DNA from: Thermoactinomyces daqus
GTDB taxonomy: Bacteria; Bacillota; Bacilli; Thermoactinomycetales; Thermoactinomycetaceae
Length of the DNA: 64,000 nucleotides
Direction of reading: 5' to 3'
Assembly (NCBI RefSeq): GCF_000763315.1
Contig: NZ_JPST01000036.1
Coordinates: forward strand, 52,062 to 116,061
Notes under the pieces: model-generated
Told to the model about the DNA's origin: nothing
Seen by the model: only the letters and a program-made list of their open reading frames with translations
Database searches by the model: none
Part shown: positions 1 to 7,819 of the stretch, one piece after another
Layout: each line of letters opens with the position of its first letter
Position numbering within the stretch: position 1 is the first letter of the stretch
Made by a program: the position numbers and the translations under genes

Positions 1-55
1 AAAATCAATGGCTACTCTGCAATCGTGCCCCCTAAAATTGTTAATGTCGCAACTG

Positions 56-415
56 TCATAAATTCTTTAATTCTTCACGCAATTTGCTGATGTCAATTTG
101 ATTATTAACCGTCACTTGTGCATCCTTATCTGGTGTCAACAATCCATGACTGGACAAAATCAATTTTGTCATGGCTGCATTCTTTTCAACAATGGCCGCC
201 TCATATGCAGCATCCAAAACTGCTTTTAATCTGTGCTTTCCGCTATCTACGATCATTTGATTAAGGCATTTTCTGAAATCAGGATCACGTTGCCATCTGT
301 ACAATTGCCGAACAGAAACTTCAACCTTATCCTTGTGTTGCTTGGCAATTTGTTCAATAGACATTCCTTCAAGTAATTTTTCCATCACAAAATAATGCCT
401 GCTGTCTAGTTTCAT
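56..415 (-). CDS. phBC6A51-type helix-turn-helix protein, probable terminase small subunit
   Basis: This 119-residue protein starts with an HTH-like segment (about residues 8-45, including GMSIEQIAKQHKDKVEVS and QLYRWQRDPDF) followed by a helical region and a short tail. The pattern resembles the phBC6A51-family HTH proteins that sit just before the large terminase in Firmicute phages and are thought to recognise the packaging site. The large terminase would be next to the left, outside the window. A 15-codon frame (positions 12-59) overlaps the stop by ATGA and may be a leader. Family assignment is by residue pattern only. A DNA-binding role is likely; the packaging role is inferred. Confidence 0.6.
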   Translation of the reverse strand: MKLDSRHYFVMEKLLEGMSIEQIAKQHKDKVEVSVRQLYRWQRDPDFRKCLNQMIVDSGKHRLKAVLDAAYEAAIVEKNAAMTKLILSSHGLLTPDKDAQVTVNNQIDISKLREELKNL

Positions 416-890
416 CTACAAACCTCCTCACTTTTTAAACTTATCCAAAAACTCAGTTAGATAATGATGCCAATATATTTTTGTTAGCACAAACAGATAA
501 ATCCACAGAGGAATTGACTTGATCAGCAATCGTTTGATTCTCAATTTTATCTTTGATTGTTTCTGAATCACTTTTCATCAAAACTTTCTATGTCAACATT
601 CAGGCACGAAAAATCGGCCATGTGTTGACCGCAAATGCTCGTGCCGGCGAATCTCGCTGCCTATCTATTTTTAATTGGGAATTGCATGCAGAAGAAATGA
701 AAGGTGTAAAGATTGTTTATGTGAAAAGTTGAAGATAAAACACTTTAATCTAATTCAATTGTCTTTTCTCTGCGATTTCTTTTTATAAAAGATAATCACA
801 AAAGAATAATAGATCTTGCAGGAAGAAAATCTTTGATTTTCTGACTGCACTTGCGTAAGCAAGTCTATATAATGAACTTTGATATGTGAT
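416..890. other. Non-coding stretch with small hairpins
   Basis: No credible gene on either strand. It holds a 7-bp stem GGCACGA/TCGTGCC (603-609 with 639-645), a hairpin GAAAATC/GATTTTC near 825-841 and ACTTGC/GCAAGT at 849-864. It lies between the probable small terminase gene and the left origin-like module. A packaging or regulatory role is possible but nothing shows it. Confidence 0.4.
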
Positions 891-898
891 TTAATAGC

Positions 899-1035
899 AT
901 TAAAACCCTTATATATCAATGGTTTTAATTATCGCTGCAATATTTATTTATTTTATAGTTATATTTTTTTTAGTTTATAATTCTTTTTTTTATTTATAGT
1001 TCAACCGTTTGAACTTTGACATGAACTTGTAACAA
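899..1035 (-). repeat. Left iteron/AT-repeat/hairpin module (inverted copy of 25.36-25.49 kb)
   Basis: Read on the minus strand this holds TTGTTACAAGTTCA, two 12-bp direct repeats starting AAGTTCA, a perfect 7-bp inverted repeat AGTTCAA-4-TTGAACT (998-1015), a run of ACTATAAATAAA-like repeats, and a hairpin with arms at 899-907 and 921-929 (ATTAAAACC/GGTTTTAAT). The same order and nearly the same bases occur in the opposite orientation at 25,358-25,488. The layout resembles an iteron origin with an AT-rich unwinding region, or a shared operator. Confidence 0.7.
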
Positions 1036-1072
1036 AAACAAAATCCCCGTCACCTGGCAAATGGCAACGGGG
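1031..1072 (-). terminator. Rho-independent terminator, leftward
   Basis: On the minus strand CCCCGT (1067-1072) pairs with ACGGGG (1045-1050) and is followed by ATTTTGTTTTTGTT. It would end leftward transcripts coming through the structured segment at 1.1-1.5 kb. Confidence 0.75.
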
Positions 1073-1085
1073 AACGTTCTCTTCT

Positions 1086-1408
1086 GGGAATGGTTCAATT
1101 CCATTCCAGCGTATAAACTTAGGTCAACCAAGAGTGGTCGACAGAGTTGGTCGCATGGACCTAACATTCACTTAAGGTTGGATTCTTTGACCCAACATAA
1201 TGACAAGTGATTGCTTTGCAGCAATGCAAACATGTCGTCTTACTCAATTGCTTCTGTGCAATTGGGATGTTATTCAATGAAAGGGGAATGGGAAATGAAA
1301 AATGGTTTTACAACGTAAGTTCATGATTAATGAGAATTTAGGCAGGGCGACATTCCTGCATCTCCAATTTGATGGTGATGGCTGCCTGTTCCATCCTCTA
1401 AATTCTCA
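1086..1408. ncRNA. Candidate structured RNA, family not recognised
   Basis: At least six stem-loops lie back to back: GGAATGG/CCATTCC (1087-1107); a nested stem AGGTC/GACCT with ACCAA/TTGGT (1121-1162); GTTGG/CCAAC (about 1177-1196); ATTGC/GCAAT (1210-1225); CAATTGC/GCAATTG (1245-1264); and a long stem with TGAGAATTTAG (1331-1341) and AGGCAG (1340-1345) pairing to CTGCCT (1382-1387) and CTAAATTCTCA (1398-1408). A leftward terminator follows at 1031-1072, which favours the minus strand. On the plus strand the prophage-type ribosome site GGGGAATGGGAA (about 1283-1294) precedes a 7-codon frame, so the strand is unsettled. There is no good protein frame in the segment. Confidence 0.5.
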
Positions 1409-1501
1409 TTTGAGTTTGAGGAAAAAATAATTTTTCCCCTATAATAACGCGAAAAAGTCCCGTAACTCATCATTTTTGTGTTTTTGAACAAAAAAAAACC
1501 A

Positions 1502-2044
1502 TCATACAAGCTGAGGAATTGTTTTAAGGTATTCCGTTTTGATCCGTTCTAATTCTTCCATCTGACCATATGGTATGGAAACAAATTCTGTGCCCAATCT
1601 TATATCAATCTTTTCGGGCAACTTATATGTATCCCACAACCACCTGCAATTGTCGATCAAATCCAATATATCCCCACTGCATCCAATCCCTAGATGGTAC
1701 ATTCCAACCTTTCTTTTTTCCAATTCTGGATTCAACTTTGCCTGGACAAAGAATTCAACAGCCAACGGTGGATAACCTAATGTGATTCCCAACAGTCTGT
1801 GGAATTCGGGTGAATTTGCTTCTGTGTATTCAAGTTCTTTTTTGAACCGTTCCTTTTGCTCCTGATCTTGAAAAAAGACATAAGTTTCAGCACCAGGAAT
1901 CAGAACAATCTTTTCAGTTTCTTGGCTGCTTATGTAAGGAAAGTTTTCTACAAGAAAAGGCAGTCTCTTTGCAAACTCTGATTCCAATGTTGTTCTGTAA
2001 ATGGCCGGTTTCAATCCTTGGATAAACATCTCAAAGAAATTCAT
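1502..2044 (-). CDS. Hypothetical prophage protein (180 aa)
   Basis: I do not recognise this family. The start at 2044 is chosen because GGAGGAATAAC lies just before the ATG; longer versions lack a ribosome site. The protein is acidic and soluble-looking, with no membrane segment or clear catalytic motif. It begins MNFFEMFIQGLKPAIYR and has a hydrophobic central part around LLGITLGYPPLAVEFF. It follows a terminator, so it may have its own promoter. It lies between a zinc-ribbon gene and the structured segment at 1.1-1.4 kb. Confidence 0.55.
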   Translation of the reverse strand: MNFFEMFIQGLKPAIYRTTLESEFAKRLPFLVENFPYISSQETEKIVLIPGAETYVFFQDQEQKERFKKELEYTEANSPEFHRLLGITLGYPPLAVEFFVQAKLNPELEKRKVGMYHLGIGCSGDILDLIDNCRWLWDTYKLPEKIDIRLGTEFVSIPYGQMEELERIKTEYLKTIPQLV

Positions 2045-2060
2045 GTTATTCCTCCTTAGC

Positions 2061-2091
2061 GAAAAGAGAGAGGAACCAAAAAGTGGTTCCT
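2061..2091 (-). terminator. Terminator after the zinc-ribbon gene
   Basis: On the minus strand GAGGAACC and GGTTCCTC form an 8-bp stem followed by TCTCTTTTCG. The same GGAACC/GGTTCC stem recurs in other terminators of this prophage (9067, 11,017). Confidence 0.7.
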
Positions 2092-2104
2092 CCCCCATTA
2101 TAGT

Positions 2105-2269
2105 TTACCATTGTGGCGAGTCACACTCAGTGCAAACAATTTTTCCGCCGTCTGTCCAGACTAATTTCTCAGCACCACAAACTCTACATCGACCTTTAAC
2201 TTCCCTGCCAGTTGGGACAATCCCAAAAGCGACAATCAAATTTTCCATCTCCAATTTCTCTTTTTCCAT
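2105..2269 (-). CDS. Small zinc-ribbon protein (54 aa)
   Basis: Two CxxC pairs (CRVCGAEKLVW and CTECDSP) in the C-terminal half make a zinc ribbon, typical of small phage proteins that bind nucleic acid or partner proteins. The start at 2269 is set by AGGGAGGA seven bases upstream; the longer frame to 2416 has no ribosome site. The protein begins MEKEKLEMENLIVAFG. No specific role can be given. Confidence 0.6.
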   Translation of the reverse strand: MEKEKLEMENLIVAFGIVPTGREVKGRCRVCGAEKLVWTDGGKIVCTECDSPQW

Positions 2270-2478
2270 CGGGCATTCCTCCCTGAAAATTTGAAAATTT
2301 TGATGTCTGGAAGTTGGAATGTTGGTGGAAAAAGATTTTGTTGTTATATTTTGAATATTTCCATTTCTTATTTTCATTATATTCAATTTCTGTAATTTGT
2401 TCAATATGTCTAACACTTATTTTTCAGAAAATTTTCCGCCCGGAATTTTGACCTTATGTTATGAGCAACAATGATTAA

Positions 2479-2752
2479 ATTTCACAAACTCATGAAAAGC
2501 ACTTCCAGGCCTTATGTATCAATGGTTTCAGCGATTTTATCCTCTTCCAACCACCCATCTAAAATCCTCTGTAAGCAAAGTTTGTGAAAAAGAGAAAAAT
2601 GGCGGAATCACTTGCCATTCCTGAGGTTTCACGATCACGACAATTTTGCAGGTGTCATAGGTATCTGGATTTAAAAGTTGCCTTAGAAAGGCGTATAGAA
2701 GGCCATTTTGAACAAAAAAATTGCTGGCAGTTCCATCAAGGAACCACCAGCG
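2479..2752 (-). other. Gene-poor stretch with an open frame lacking a start codon
   Basis: Directly after the TAA of the gene at 2753-3145, and in the same frame, codons stay open to a TAA at 2537-2539 (about 70 codons). The reading looks protein-like (QNGLLYAFLRQLLNPDTYD) but has no ATG, and a terminator hairpin sits at its beginning. TTTCACAAACT near 2480 pairs with AGTTTGTGAAA near 2579. A 19-bp word at 2510-2528 matches 907-925 with one mismatch. It may be a decayed gene, a readthrough extension, or chance. Confidence 0.35.
2712..2751 (-). terminator. Terminator after the HTH gene at 2753-3145
   Basis: On the minus strand GCTGGTGGTTCC pairs with GGAACTGCCAGC (one mismatch), followed by AATTTTTTTG. 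Confidence 0.7.
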
Positions 2753-3145
2753 TTAAAAGTTAAACATGGGTACGTATACGTTTTTTGCGTGGCCTTCATA
2801 AGGTATCTTAAATTGTTCAATCAACTGTTCCTTAACAAGTATTTCATTCAATTTTGCAATTCGTGAACGGTGAACCCCTGTGTTTTTAGTAATTTGATCC
2901 ATGGAAGGAAAAGCACAACCTTCCAATTCATGACCTGGAATTCTGCAGACCATTGACAGATAAAACATATAAAGGACAATAGCATCCCGTGCATCTGACT
3001 TTTTGTACTTTTTCAGCATGGCTGGCAATTTCTTTTGATAAGCAAAAAGCGGGAACATCCCAAATTTGATGTCCCCACATTCTAACTTCTTTCTTTGCTC
3101 TTCTGATTTCTTCACGGATTGTTTAATCAAATCCATCTTTTTCAT
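2753..3145 (-). CDS. Winged-helix protein, replication-initiator-like N-terminal fold
   Basis: This 130-residue protein has a central helix-turn-helix, residues about 80-112, with FPSMDQITKNTGVHRSRIAKL. It resembles the HTH_36/replisome-organiser type found in phage and plasmid initiator proteins. The N-terminus is lysine-rich. The start at 3145 follows GGGGAATGAAAA, the ribosome site typical of this prophage, which overlaps the end of the upstream gene. A DNA-binding role is likely; a replication role is inferred from the fold and the replication-rich neighbourhood. Confidence 0.55.
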   Translation of the reverse strand: MKKMDLIKQSVKKSEEQRKKLECGDIKFGMFPLFAYQKKLPAMLKKYKKSDARDAIVLYMFYLSMVCRIPGHELEGCAFPSMDQITKNTGVHRSRIAKLNEILVKEQLIEQFKIPYEGHAKNVYVPMFNF

Positions 3146-3148
3146 TTT

Positions 3149-4036
3149 TCATTCCCCTTTGTTTAAATCTTCAATTCGATAAGTTTTTACTGGTCGATTT
3201 TCATTCAGTTTTTCGATTTCCTTAATCCTCATTTCCTCTCTCAATTTGCGAAGTGACTTTTGCCCAACCGTTCCATGATCAACTTCCAGATCTCCCAAAT
3301 AGTGCATCCATTGTTCAAACGATATGGTTTCAACATCATTGTGTGGTTTCCAATTTGGAGATAAAACCCGGTTTTCTTGCCAACTTCTTTCTTCCCGTCT
3401 TTCACTTATTCCGAATAGTTCTGATTGTGTCAATTTCGATCCTGTTTCCCGTTCCCGTTTCAAAGAAACCTTGTGCAATACCTTGCAATGGTTACTGCAA
3501 AATTTTGTTCTTCGATCAAAACCACCTTTGCCAACATAGAACACATTGGAACAACGATAAAATTCACACGTTTTGAGATCCTTCAAAATTCGTTCTGCTT
3601 TCTTCTCAGTAACCAAACCAACATCCACATAACCTTTCATCAATTCCTTAATCTCATCAATTGTGGTTCCCTTGTTTTGTTGTTTAACTTCTTCAATCAA
3701 ACTGTTATATTCCAATTCTTCAAGCTGTACTAATTTATTTTCAAAATATTTTGCTAATAAATATTCATCTAAATGAATAATCAAATTTCCAAGTTCCTGC
3801 AGTGTGGTGATTCCTGAAGTTCGTTTCCTGAACTTTGGAATTGCTGCATTGACATTTCTGTTTTGTGGAAGTTCTGCAGGTGGAAGTTGATCGAAATGCT
3901 GTAGATAAGAATCAACTGTTTCTTCAATTGCAGTCAAAAGAAATTCCATCGAAATTTCATGATCCTGCACCTTTTGCTTTAAACGATTGCAGGTTTCATT
4001 GTATTGGTCGATCACTTGTTGATTCGTCAGATTCAT
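3149..4036 (-). CDS. Hypothetical prophage protein with a central zinc finger (295 aa)
   Basis: Residues about 155-190 contain four Cys and His candidates (CEFYRCSNVF and FCSNHCKVLHK), a probable zinc-binding knuckle followed by a basic stretch, KVSLKRERETG. The N-terminal 150 residues are helical and the C-terminal part is charged. I do not recognise the family. The stop TGA (3149-3151) lies within the ribosome site of the next gene, so the two are probably translated together. Confidence 0.55.
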   Translation of the reverse strand: MNLTNQQVIDQYNETCNRLKQKVQDHEISMEFLLTAIEETVDSYLQHFDQLPPAELPQNRNVNAAIPKFRKRTSGITTLQELGNLIIHLDEYLLAKYFENKLVQLEELEYNSLIEEVKQQNKGTTIDEIKELMKGYVDVGLVTEKKAERILKDLKTCEFYRCSNVFYVGKGGFDRRTKFCSNHCKVLHKVSLKRERETGSKLTQSELFGISERREERSWQENRVLSPNWKPHNDVETISFEQWMHYLGDLEVDHGTVGQKSLRKLREEMRIKEIEKLNENRPVKTYRIEDLNKGE

Positions 4037-4074
4037 TCAACATCAACCCTTTCATTAAACTTTTGAACTACAAA

Positions 4075-4587
4075 TTAACTAACTTCTTCAATTTCTTCAT
4101 CAAAATCAATACTAATAGGAAACCATACATAATCATCTGCGTTCAGTTCATAAACTAATTTATTTCCCCAAGGGAAAAATGGTTTTGGCTCACAACCGTC
4201 AACAAGAAATTGCAAATCATGTTTTTTCATTATTGTGAATAATGGTTGTTTAGTGGTTAGACCATTTACCCACAAGATTCTAACATCTTGTTTAAGATAG
4301 GAATTTACCTGGTATGTTTTAATCCTGAACACTTGTTGCATTTCACGGTTGAATTTCACTTCCAAAGGAACACCATTCACAAGAAAATCCGCTTTTGTGG
4401 TTACTCTCTTCTGTACCTTTCCTGTGTTATCCGTCCCGTTGTCCTTAATGGTTAATTCAATTCCAAATTTATTAAATATGTGATTTGCGTAAGCATCAAC
4501 AATTTTCCGTTCAATCATAGTACATTCAAAAATATCTTTCTTAAATTGTTCAGGTGTGCGATTGTCCATCCGATATGCTAAACTCAT
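4075..4587 (-). CDS. PD-(D/E)XK nuclease-like protein
   Basis: This 170-residue protein holds ADFLVNGVPLEVKFNR (about residues 66-81), an Asp followed eleven residues on by ExK, the core of PD-(D/E)XK nucleases and resolvases. The rest (YQVNSYLKQDVRILWVNG) fits the strands of such a fold. Translation starts at 4587 after GGGGGAATGG. It lies directly downstream of a cytosine-5 methyltransferase gene on the same strand, though a terminator separates them. It could be the restriction partner of that enzyme, or a phage resolvase/endonuclease acting in replication. Confidence 0.5.
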   Translation of the reverse strand: MSLAYRMDNRTPEQFKKDIFECTMIERKIVDAYANHIFNKFGIELTIKDNGTDNTGKVQKRVTTKADFLVNGVPLEVKFNREMQQVFRIKTYQVNSYLKQDVRILWVNGLTTKQPLFTIMKKHDLQFLVDGCEPKPFFPWGNKLVYELNADDYVWFPISIDFDEEIEEVS

Positions 4588-4615
4588 GTCTCCATTCCCC
4601 CATTTGTTTTTGGAA

Positions 4616-4646
4616 ATAAAAAAGGACTAGGAAAAATCCTAGTCCC
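4616..4646 (-). terminator. Terminator after the cytosine methyltransferase gene
   Basis: On the minus strand GGACTAGGA and TCCTAGTCC form a perfect stem followed by TTTTTTATT. Confidence 0.85.
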
Positions 4647-4651
4647 TCAAT

Positions 4652-5929
4652 TCATTTCAAATATCCATTTACGATAACTTTTCCAAGTTCTCCAATAACG
4701 TTCACAGTGACAGCATTACCTGCCATTTTGTAAAGTTGTGAATCTGAAATCCCTTCACCCTTTAATTTGTGGTAAAACTCATCGGGAAACCCTTGTAGTC
4801 TGAAACATTCAAGTGGTGTTAATTTTCTTATCCTGTAAATTGGGAAGTGACCAATGGCAATTCCATGCCTATCAATTGCAGTTAATGTAAAAGCAGGTTC
4901 CCCATCTTCTTTGAACCTTCTTCCGTTTTGTCTTTTGTTTAATCTATCTGGTGTTAAAACCGGACGAACTTCTAACACATGTGTTCTTCTTCCTTTTCCA
5001 ATTGAACCAGGACCAATACCCTTTCCATAACTAGCATCAACGCAATATGAAATTCCATAGCCATCTGAAAATTGTTGTGGTTCAATTATCTTTTCCCTGT
5101 GACCACCACCCATTGTGGTTAAGGTTGGACAAATACCAGTTGGATCATAAACACGTTTAACACAATCAGCACCTTTCATTTCCAAGTGTCCAACCATTTT
5201 CAAATCATTTGCAGGTGCTTGATATTTTTCGTTCAGTTTTTCAAGCAATTTTTTGGCCTTTTCTTCTTTGATGTAATATTTTTCAGCAACATTTTCTTCA
5301 AGAACGTCAATCAATTTTGTGGCCACTTCATTGTTTGATGGAAATGGAAAGTTAAAAGTTTTCAATCCAAGTTTGTTCAATCGTTTCTTTGCTTTTGCAA
5401 CCGAATTGTTTCCAACCACTTTATAAGGTTCTGTTTTTCCATCCAAAATTCCAATGATGAATATCCGTTCCCTGTTTTGTGGAACACCAAAATATTTACT
5501 GTTCAAAACTTCAAAATCAACTGCATATCCAAGTTCAGAAAGTGTTTGAATGATGACTTCCAACGTTCTTCCTTTGTCGTGGCTCACCAAACCTTTCACA
5601 TTTTCCAACAACAAAACTTTAGGTTTCTTTTCTGCTGCAATTCGTGCAACTTCAAAGAATAAGGTTCCCCTGGTGTCTTCAAACCCTTTCCTTTTTCCTG
5701 CGATACTGAATGCTTGACACGGAAAACCTCCAACTAGCAAATCATGATTGGGAATTTCAGTAGCATCAATTTTTGTTATGTCCCCGTGCGGTTTGATTCC
5801 ATGAACAATTTCAAAGGACTTAGCAGTTTTTTGGTCAATTTCTGAAGCAAAAACACATTCACCTCCAAGTTTGTTCAATGCAGTTTCAAAACCACCAATT
5901 CCAGAAAACAAAGAAGCATATTTGAACAT
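4652..5929 (-). CDS. dcm: DNA (cytosine-5-)-methyltransferase
   Basis: All main C5-methyltransferase motifs are present in order: motif I SLFSGIGGFETAL at the N-terminus, motif IV with the catalytic PCQ in GGFPCQAFSIAGKRKGF, motif VI LLLENVKGL, motif VIII VPQNRERIFIIG, and motif X MAGNAVTVNVIGELG near the end. Length (425 aa) is normal. The ATG at 5929 (MFKYASLF) is chosen because GGGGGAATGGAA precedes it; the longer open frame has no ribosome site. It transfers a methyl group from S-adenosylmethionine to cytosine C5, probably to protect phage DNA from host restriction. Target sequence unknown. Confidence 0.93.
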   Translation of the reverse strand: MFKYASLFSGIGGFETALNKLGGECVFASEIDQKTAKSFEIVHGIKPHGDITKIDATEIPNHDLLVGGFPCQAFSIAGKRKGFEDTRGTLFFEVARIAAEKKPKVLLLENVKGLVSHDKGRTLEVIIQTLSELGYAVDFEVLNSKYFGVPQNRERIFIIGILDGKTEPYKVVGNNSVAKAKKRLNKLGLKTFNFPFPSNNEVATKLIDVLEENVAEKYYIKEEKAKKLLEKLNEKYQAPANDLKMVGHLEMKGADCVKRVYDPTGICPTLTTMGGGHREKIIEPQQFSDGYGISYCVDASYGKGIGPGSIGKGRRTHVLEVRPVLTPDRLNKRQNGRRFKEDGEPAFTLTAIDRHGIAIGHFPIYRIRKLTPLECFRLQGFPDEFYHKLKGEGISDSQLYKMAGNAVTVNVIGELGKVIVNGYLK

Positions 5930-5954
5930 TTCCATTCCCCCATTGTTTTGTGGA

Positions 5955-5990
5955 ATAAAAAAGACCACCAACATCAACTGCTGGTGGTTA
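5955..5990 (-). terminator. Terminator upstream of the methyltransferase gene
   Basis: On the minus strand ACCACCA and TGGTGGT form a stem with a 10-14 base loop, followed by CTTTTTTATT. It ends the small-gene run at 6.0-7.3 kb. Confidence 0.8.
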
Positions 5991-6004
5991 ATCAAACCAA
6001 AATT

Positions 6005-6211
6005 CTATTTTTCCAAATCCATTTCAATAAATCTTCTTGGTATCTTCTCCCCAGGATAATCAGGGTCATGTTCAAAAATCACGTCAACCCATCCCCAACC
6101 TTTTTGGGGCGATGGTCCAATCCTGACAACCTTTCCGATTAGTCCTTTAAACTTTGGATCAGCGTGTCTTGCGTCCTTACGAACTTTTACCTTGTTTCCA
6201 CGTTTGAACAT
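6005..6211 (-). CDS. Small basic protein with KOW/SH3-like core (68 aa)
   Basis: The sequence MFKRGNKVKVRKDARHADPK followed by GLIGKVVRIG and WVDVIFEHD looks like a small SH3-like barrel as in KOW domains: a G-x-V-x-V entry, then GxxGxVV. Such domains bind nucleic acid or protein. GGAGGAATGACGAA before the ATG supports the start. It is the last gene before a terminator. The role is unknown. Confidence 0.55.
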   Translation of the reverse strand: MFKRGNKVKVRKDARHADPKFKGLIGKVVRIGPSPQKGWGWVDVIFEHDPDYPGEKIPRRFIEMDLEK

Positions 6212-6253
6212 TTCGTCATTCCTCCAATTTGTATAATTAGTTTAATTTCTACA

Positions 6254-6436
6254 TCACGAATTGAAGTGCTGCTTTGCCAATTCCAGCACTTCCTTTTTGT
6301 GATGAACCAATTCAGTTTTAACCAATCTTCCCTTCTTAAACAATTTCACTTCCCAATGATTCCCGTGACGTTTTGCGTTAATGCTTTTTCCTTCAATCGT
6401 TTCAATATAAGCAGTTCTGGGGTTCAAGTTAATCAT
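6254..6436 (-). CDS. Hypothetical small protein (60 aa)
   Basis: The start at 6436 (MINLNPRTAYIETIEG) overlaps the stop of the upstream gene as ATGA and follows GGGGGAATTGAA. The product looks like a small beta-rich protein (KSINAKRHGNHWEVKLFKKG) with a C-terminal helix. No family recognised. Confidence 0.55.
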   Translation of the reverse strand: MINLNPRTAYIETIEGKSINAKRHGNHWEVKLFKKGRLVKTELVHHKKEVLELAKQHFNS

Positions 6437-6804
6437 TTCAATTCCCCCTTTAATTGTGCAATCCACATACCTTGTTCATATGGAAAAACTTCTTTCAATT
6501 TAGCAACAAATTTCATAGCTTCTTCATCTGAGGTGAAAACAATAGCTTCATTAGCATTGAATGAATAGATAACTTGAAGCGTTCTTTCATCAATTCCAGC
6601 ATAATAAACAATTTCGTCAAGTGTGATCTTTGTTAGAACAAAACCACCAACTTCACCATCTTCCATTTCTTCCTTCATAATTCTTGTTTGCAAGTGCTTA
6701 TAATCTTCCTTTAGGTTAGATTCAGCAATTTTTGCATTCTCAATTTCTTCAAATTCATCCCAATCCTGCCATTCGCCATGTAAGTAAATTTGAAGGATAT
6801 ACAA
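6433..6804 (-). CDS. Hypothetical protein (123 aa)
   Basis: It begins MYILQIYLHGEWQDWDEFEE and is acidic, with no membrane segment or recognised motif. It is coupled to the following gene by an ATGA overlap. It belongs to the run of small genes of unknown role at 6.0-7.3 kb. Confidence 0.55.
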   Translation of the reverse strand: MYILQIYLHGEWQDWDEFEEIENAKIAESNLKEDYKHLQTRIMKEEMEDGEVGGFVLTKITLDEIVYYAGIDERTLQVIYSFNANEAIVFTSDEEAMKFVAKLKEVFPYEQGMWIAQLKGELK

Positions 6805-6818
6805 TTTTCATTTCCTCC

Positions 6819-7295
6819 CTAATTTCTTTTTATTTTTCCAATCATTCTGATAACCAACTCATCATCACCCGGTTTTCCTGATCCGCACAATATAGTTCTA
6901 AGACCTTCAATTGCCCATCTAGCAGGATACCCGGGAAGATCAACAATTCGTGACCACCAATATGTTGCTTCTTCTTTACTGAATCTTTCAACCCGTAAAG
7001 CAATCAATTCTGCACGTTTTCTATCCTGCAAACGTTGTTGTAACTTCATAATTAAAGCCAAATGATAAAATGATTTCTCTGTAATGTTCATCTTCTGCCC
7101 TGGTACAATTTTACTTTGCAATTCTGCGGGTGCACCGTAATCATCCGTCTCATATGAAATAATTCGTTTGATAACAGGGAGGCAAGCAGATAGATTAGTT
7201 CCATAGATACTACATTTGTTTGTTTGATTGTTCCTTTTCTCAGTCAGCGTGAGAGTAAGACCGTTTTTGGTGCTTTTGGATACTGTTAAAAGCAC
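6819..7295 (-). CDS. Hypothetical protein (158 aa), GTG start
   Basis: The GTG at 7295 follows AAGGGGAAATGAGTT. The C-terminal half contains FSKEEATYWWSRIVDLPGY and ARWAIEGLRTILCG, which looks like a conserved helical unit I have seen in uncharacterised bacterial proteins but cannot name with confidence. The N-terminal half is beta-rich. It is first in the run at 6.0-7.3 kb, just after a terminator. Confidence 0.5.
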   Translation of the reverse strand: MLLTVSKSTKNGLTLTLTEKRNNQTNKCSIYGTNLSACLPVIKRIISYETDDYGAPAELQSKIVPGQKMNITEKSFYHLALIMKLQQRLQDRKRAELIALRVERFSKEEATYWWSRIVDLPGYPARWAIEGLRTILCGSGKPGDDELVIRMIGKIKRN

Positions 7296-7321
7296 AACTC
7301 ATTTCCCCTTTCCTTGAGAAA

Positions 7322-7352
7322 TTAAAAAGGACCGGTAATTGGTTTCTGGTCC
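7322..7352 (-). terminator. Terminator after the gene at 7355-7792
   Basis: On the minus strand GGACC and GGTCC flank a 14-base loop with CAGAAACCAATTACC, followed by TTTTTAAT. Confidence 0.65.
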
Positions 7353-7354
7353 AA

Positions 7355-7792
7355 TCACTTCAAAGATTTAATTGCTTTAATCAAATCATTCTTTGTATCT
7401 TCAACTTTCCGTTCGGAAAAACCGTGAAAAGTCATTTCCCATAAACTGTGACTAACAATTTCAGCAGGTGAAAACCGTTTTAATGAATCTTCTGATACCT
7501 GCATTCCCAACCATTCATTCCAGGGTGTAAAGGATGGAACGAAAAATTCCCCATTGATCAAATGGGAGACTGCAATAAATTCCCCACCATCAATGAAATT
7601 TTTCGCATATCCAACAACAATTTCCCCTTCAACTTCTTCAGGTTCCATTTCATTCAAACGATTGAACACATTCTCAAATCCAAAAAATGATTTATTCCAA
7701 TCTTCTTCATATTCAACTTGTAGAACTTCTGCAACTTCATTCCAAGAAACACGATCAACCAACTCTTTGAATTTCACGTTTTTCATGTCCAT
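7355..7792 (-). CDS. DUF6557-like protein, paralogue of 8020-8481
   Basis: This 145-residue protein contains FTPWNEWLGMQV and, after a short spacer, IVSHSLWEMTFHGFSERK. The same signature occurs in the neighbour at 8020-8481 (FIPWEEVLGMEV, then FEMTEYGFSPRQ), so the two are diverged duplicates. The pattern recalls small proteins I know as DUF6557, but that name is tentative. Start after GGGGGAATGGAGAC. Function unknown. Confidence 0.55.
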   Translation of the reverse strand: MDMKNVKFKELVDRVSWNEVAEVLQVEYEEDWNKSFFGFENVFNRLNEMEPEEVEGEIVVGYAKNFIDGGEFIAVSHLINGEFFVPSFTPWNEWLGMQVSEDSLKRFSPAEIVSHSLWEMTFHGFSERKVEDTKNDLIKAIKSLK

Positions 7793-7819
7793 GTCTCCAT
7801 TCCCCCAAGAACAGTTTTA

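Noticed and set aside
1087..1107. T-arm-like GGTTCAATTCC suggesting a tRNA or tmRNA end
   Set aside because: No matching acceptor or anticodon arms are found, and the same hairpin core occurs as a terminator stem near 24,365-24,387.
1327..1509. 60-codon minus-strand frame
   Set aside because: It runs straight through the long perfect hairpin at 1331-1408, has no ribosome site and no protein-like pattern.
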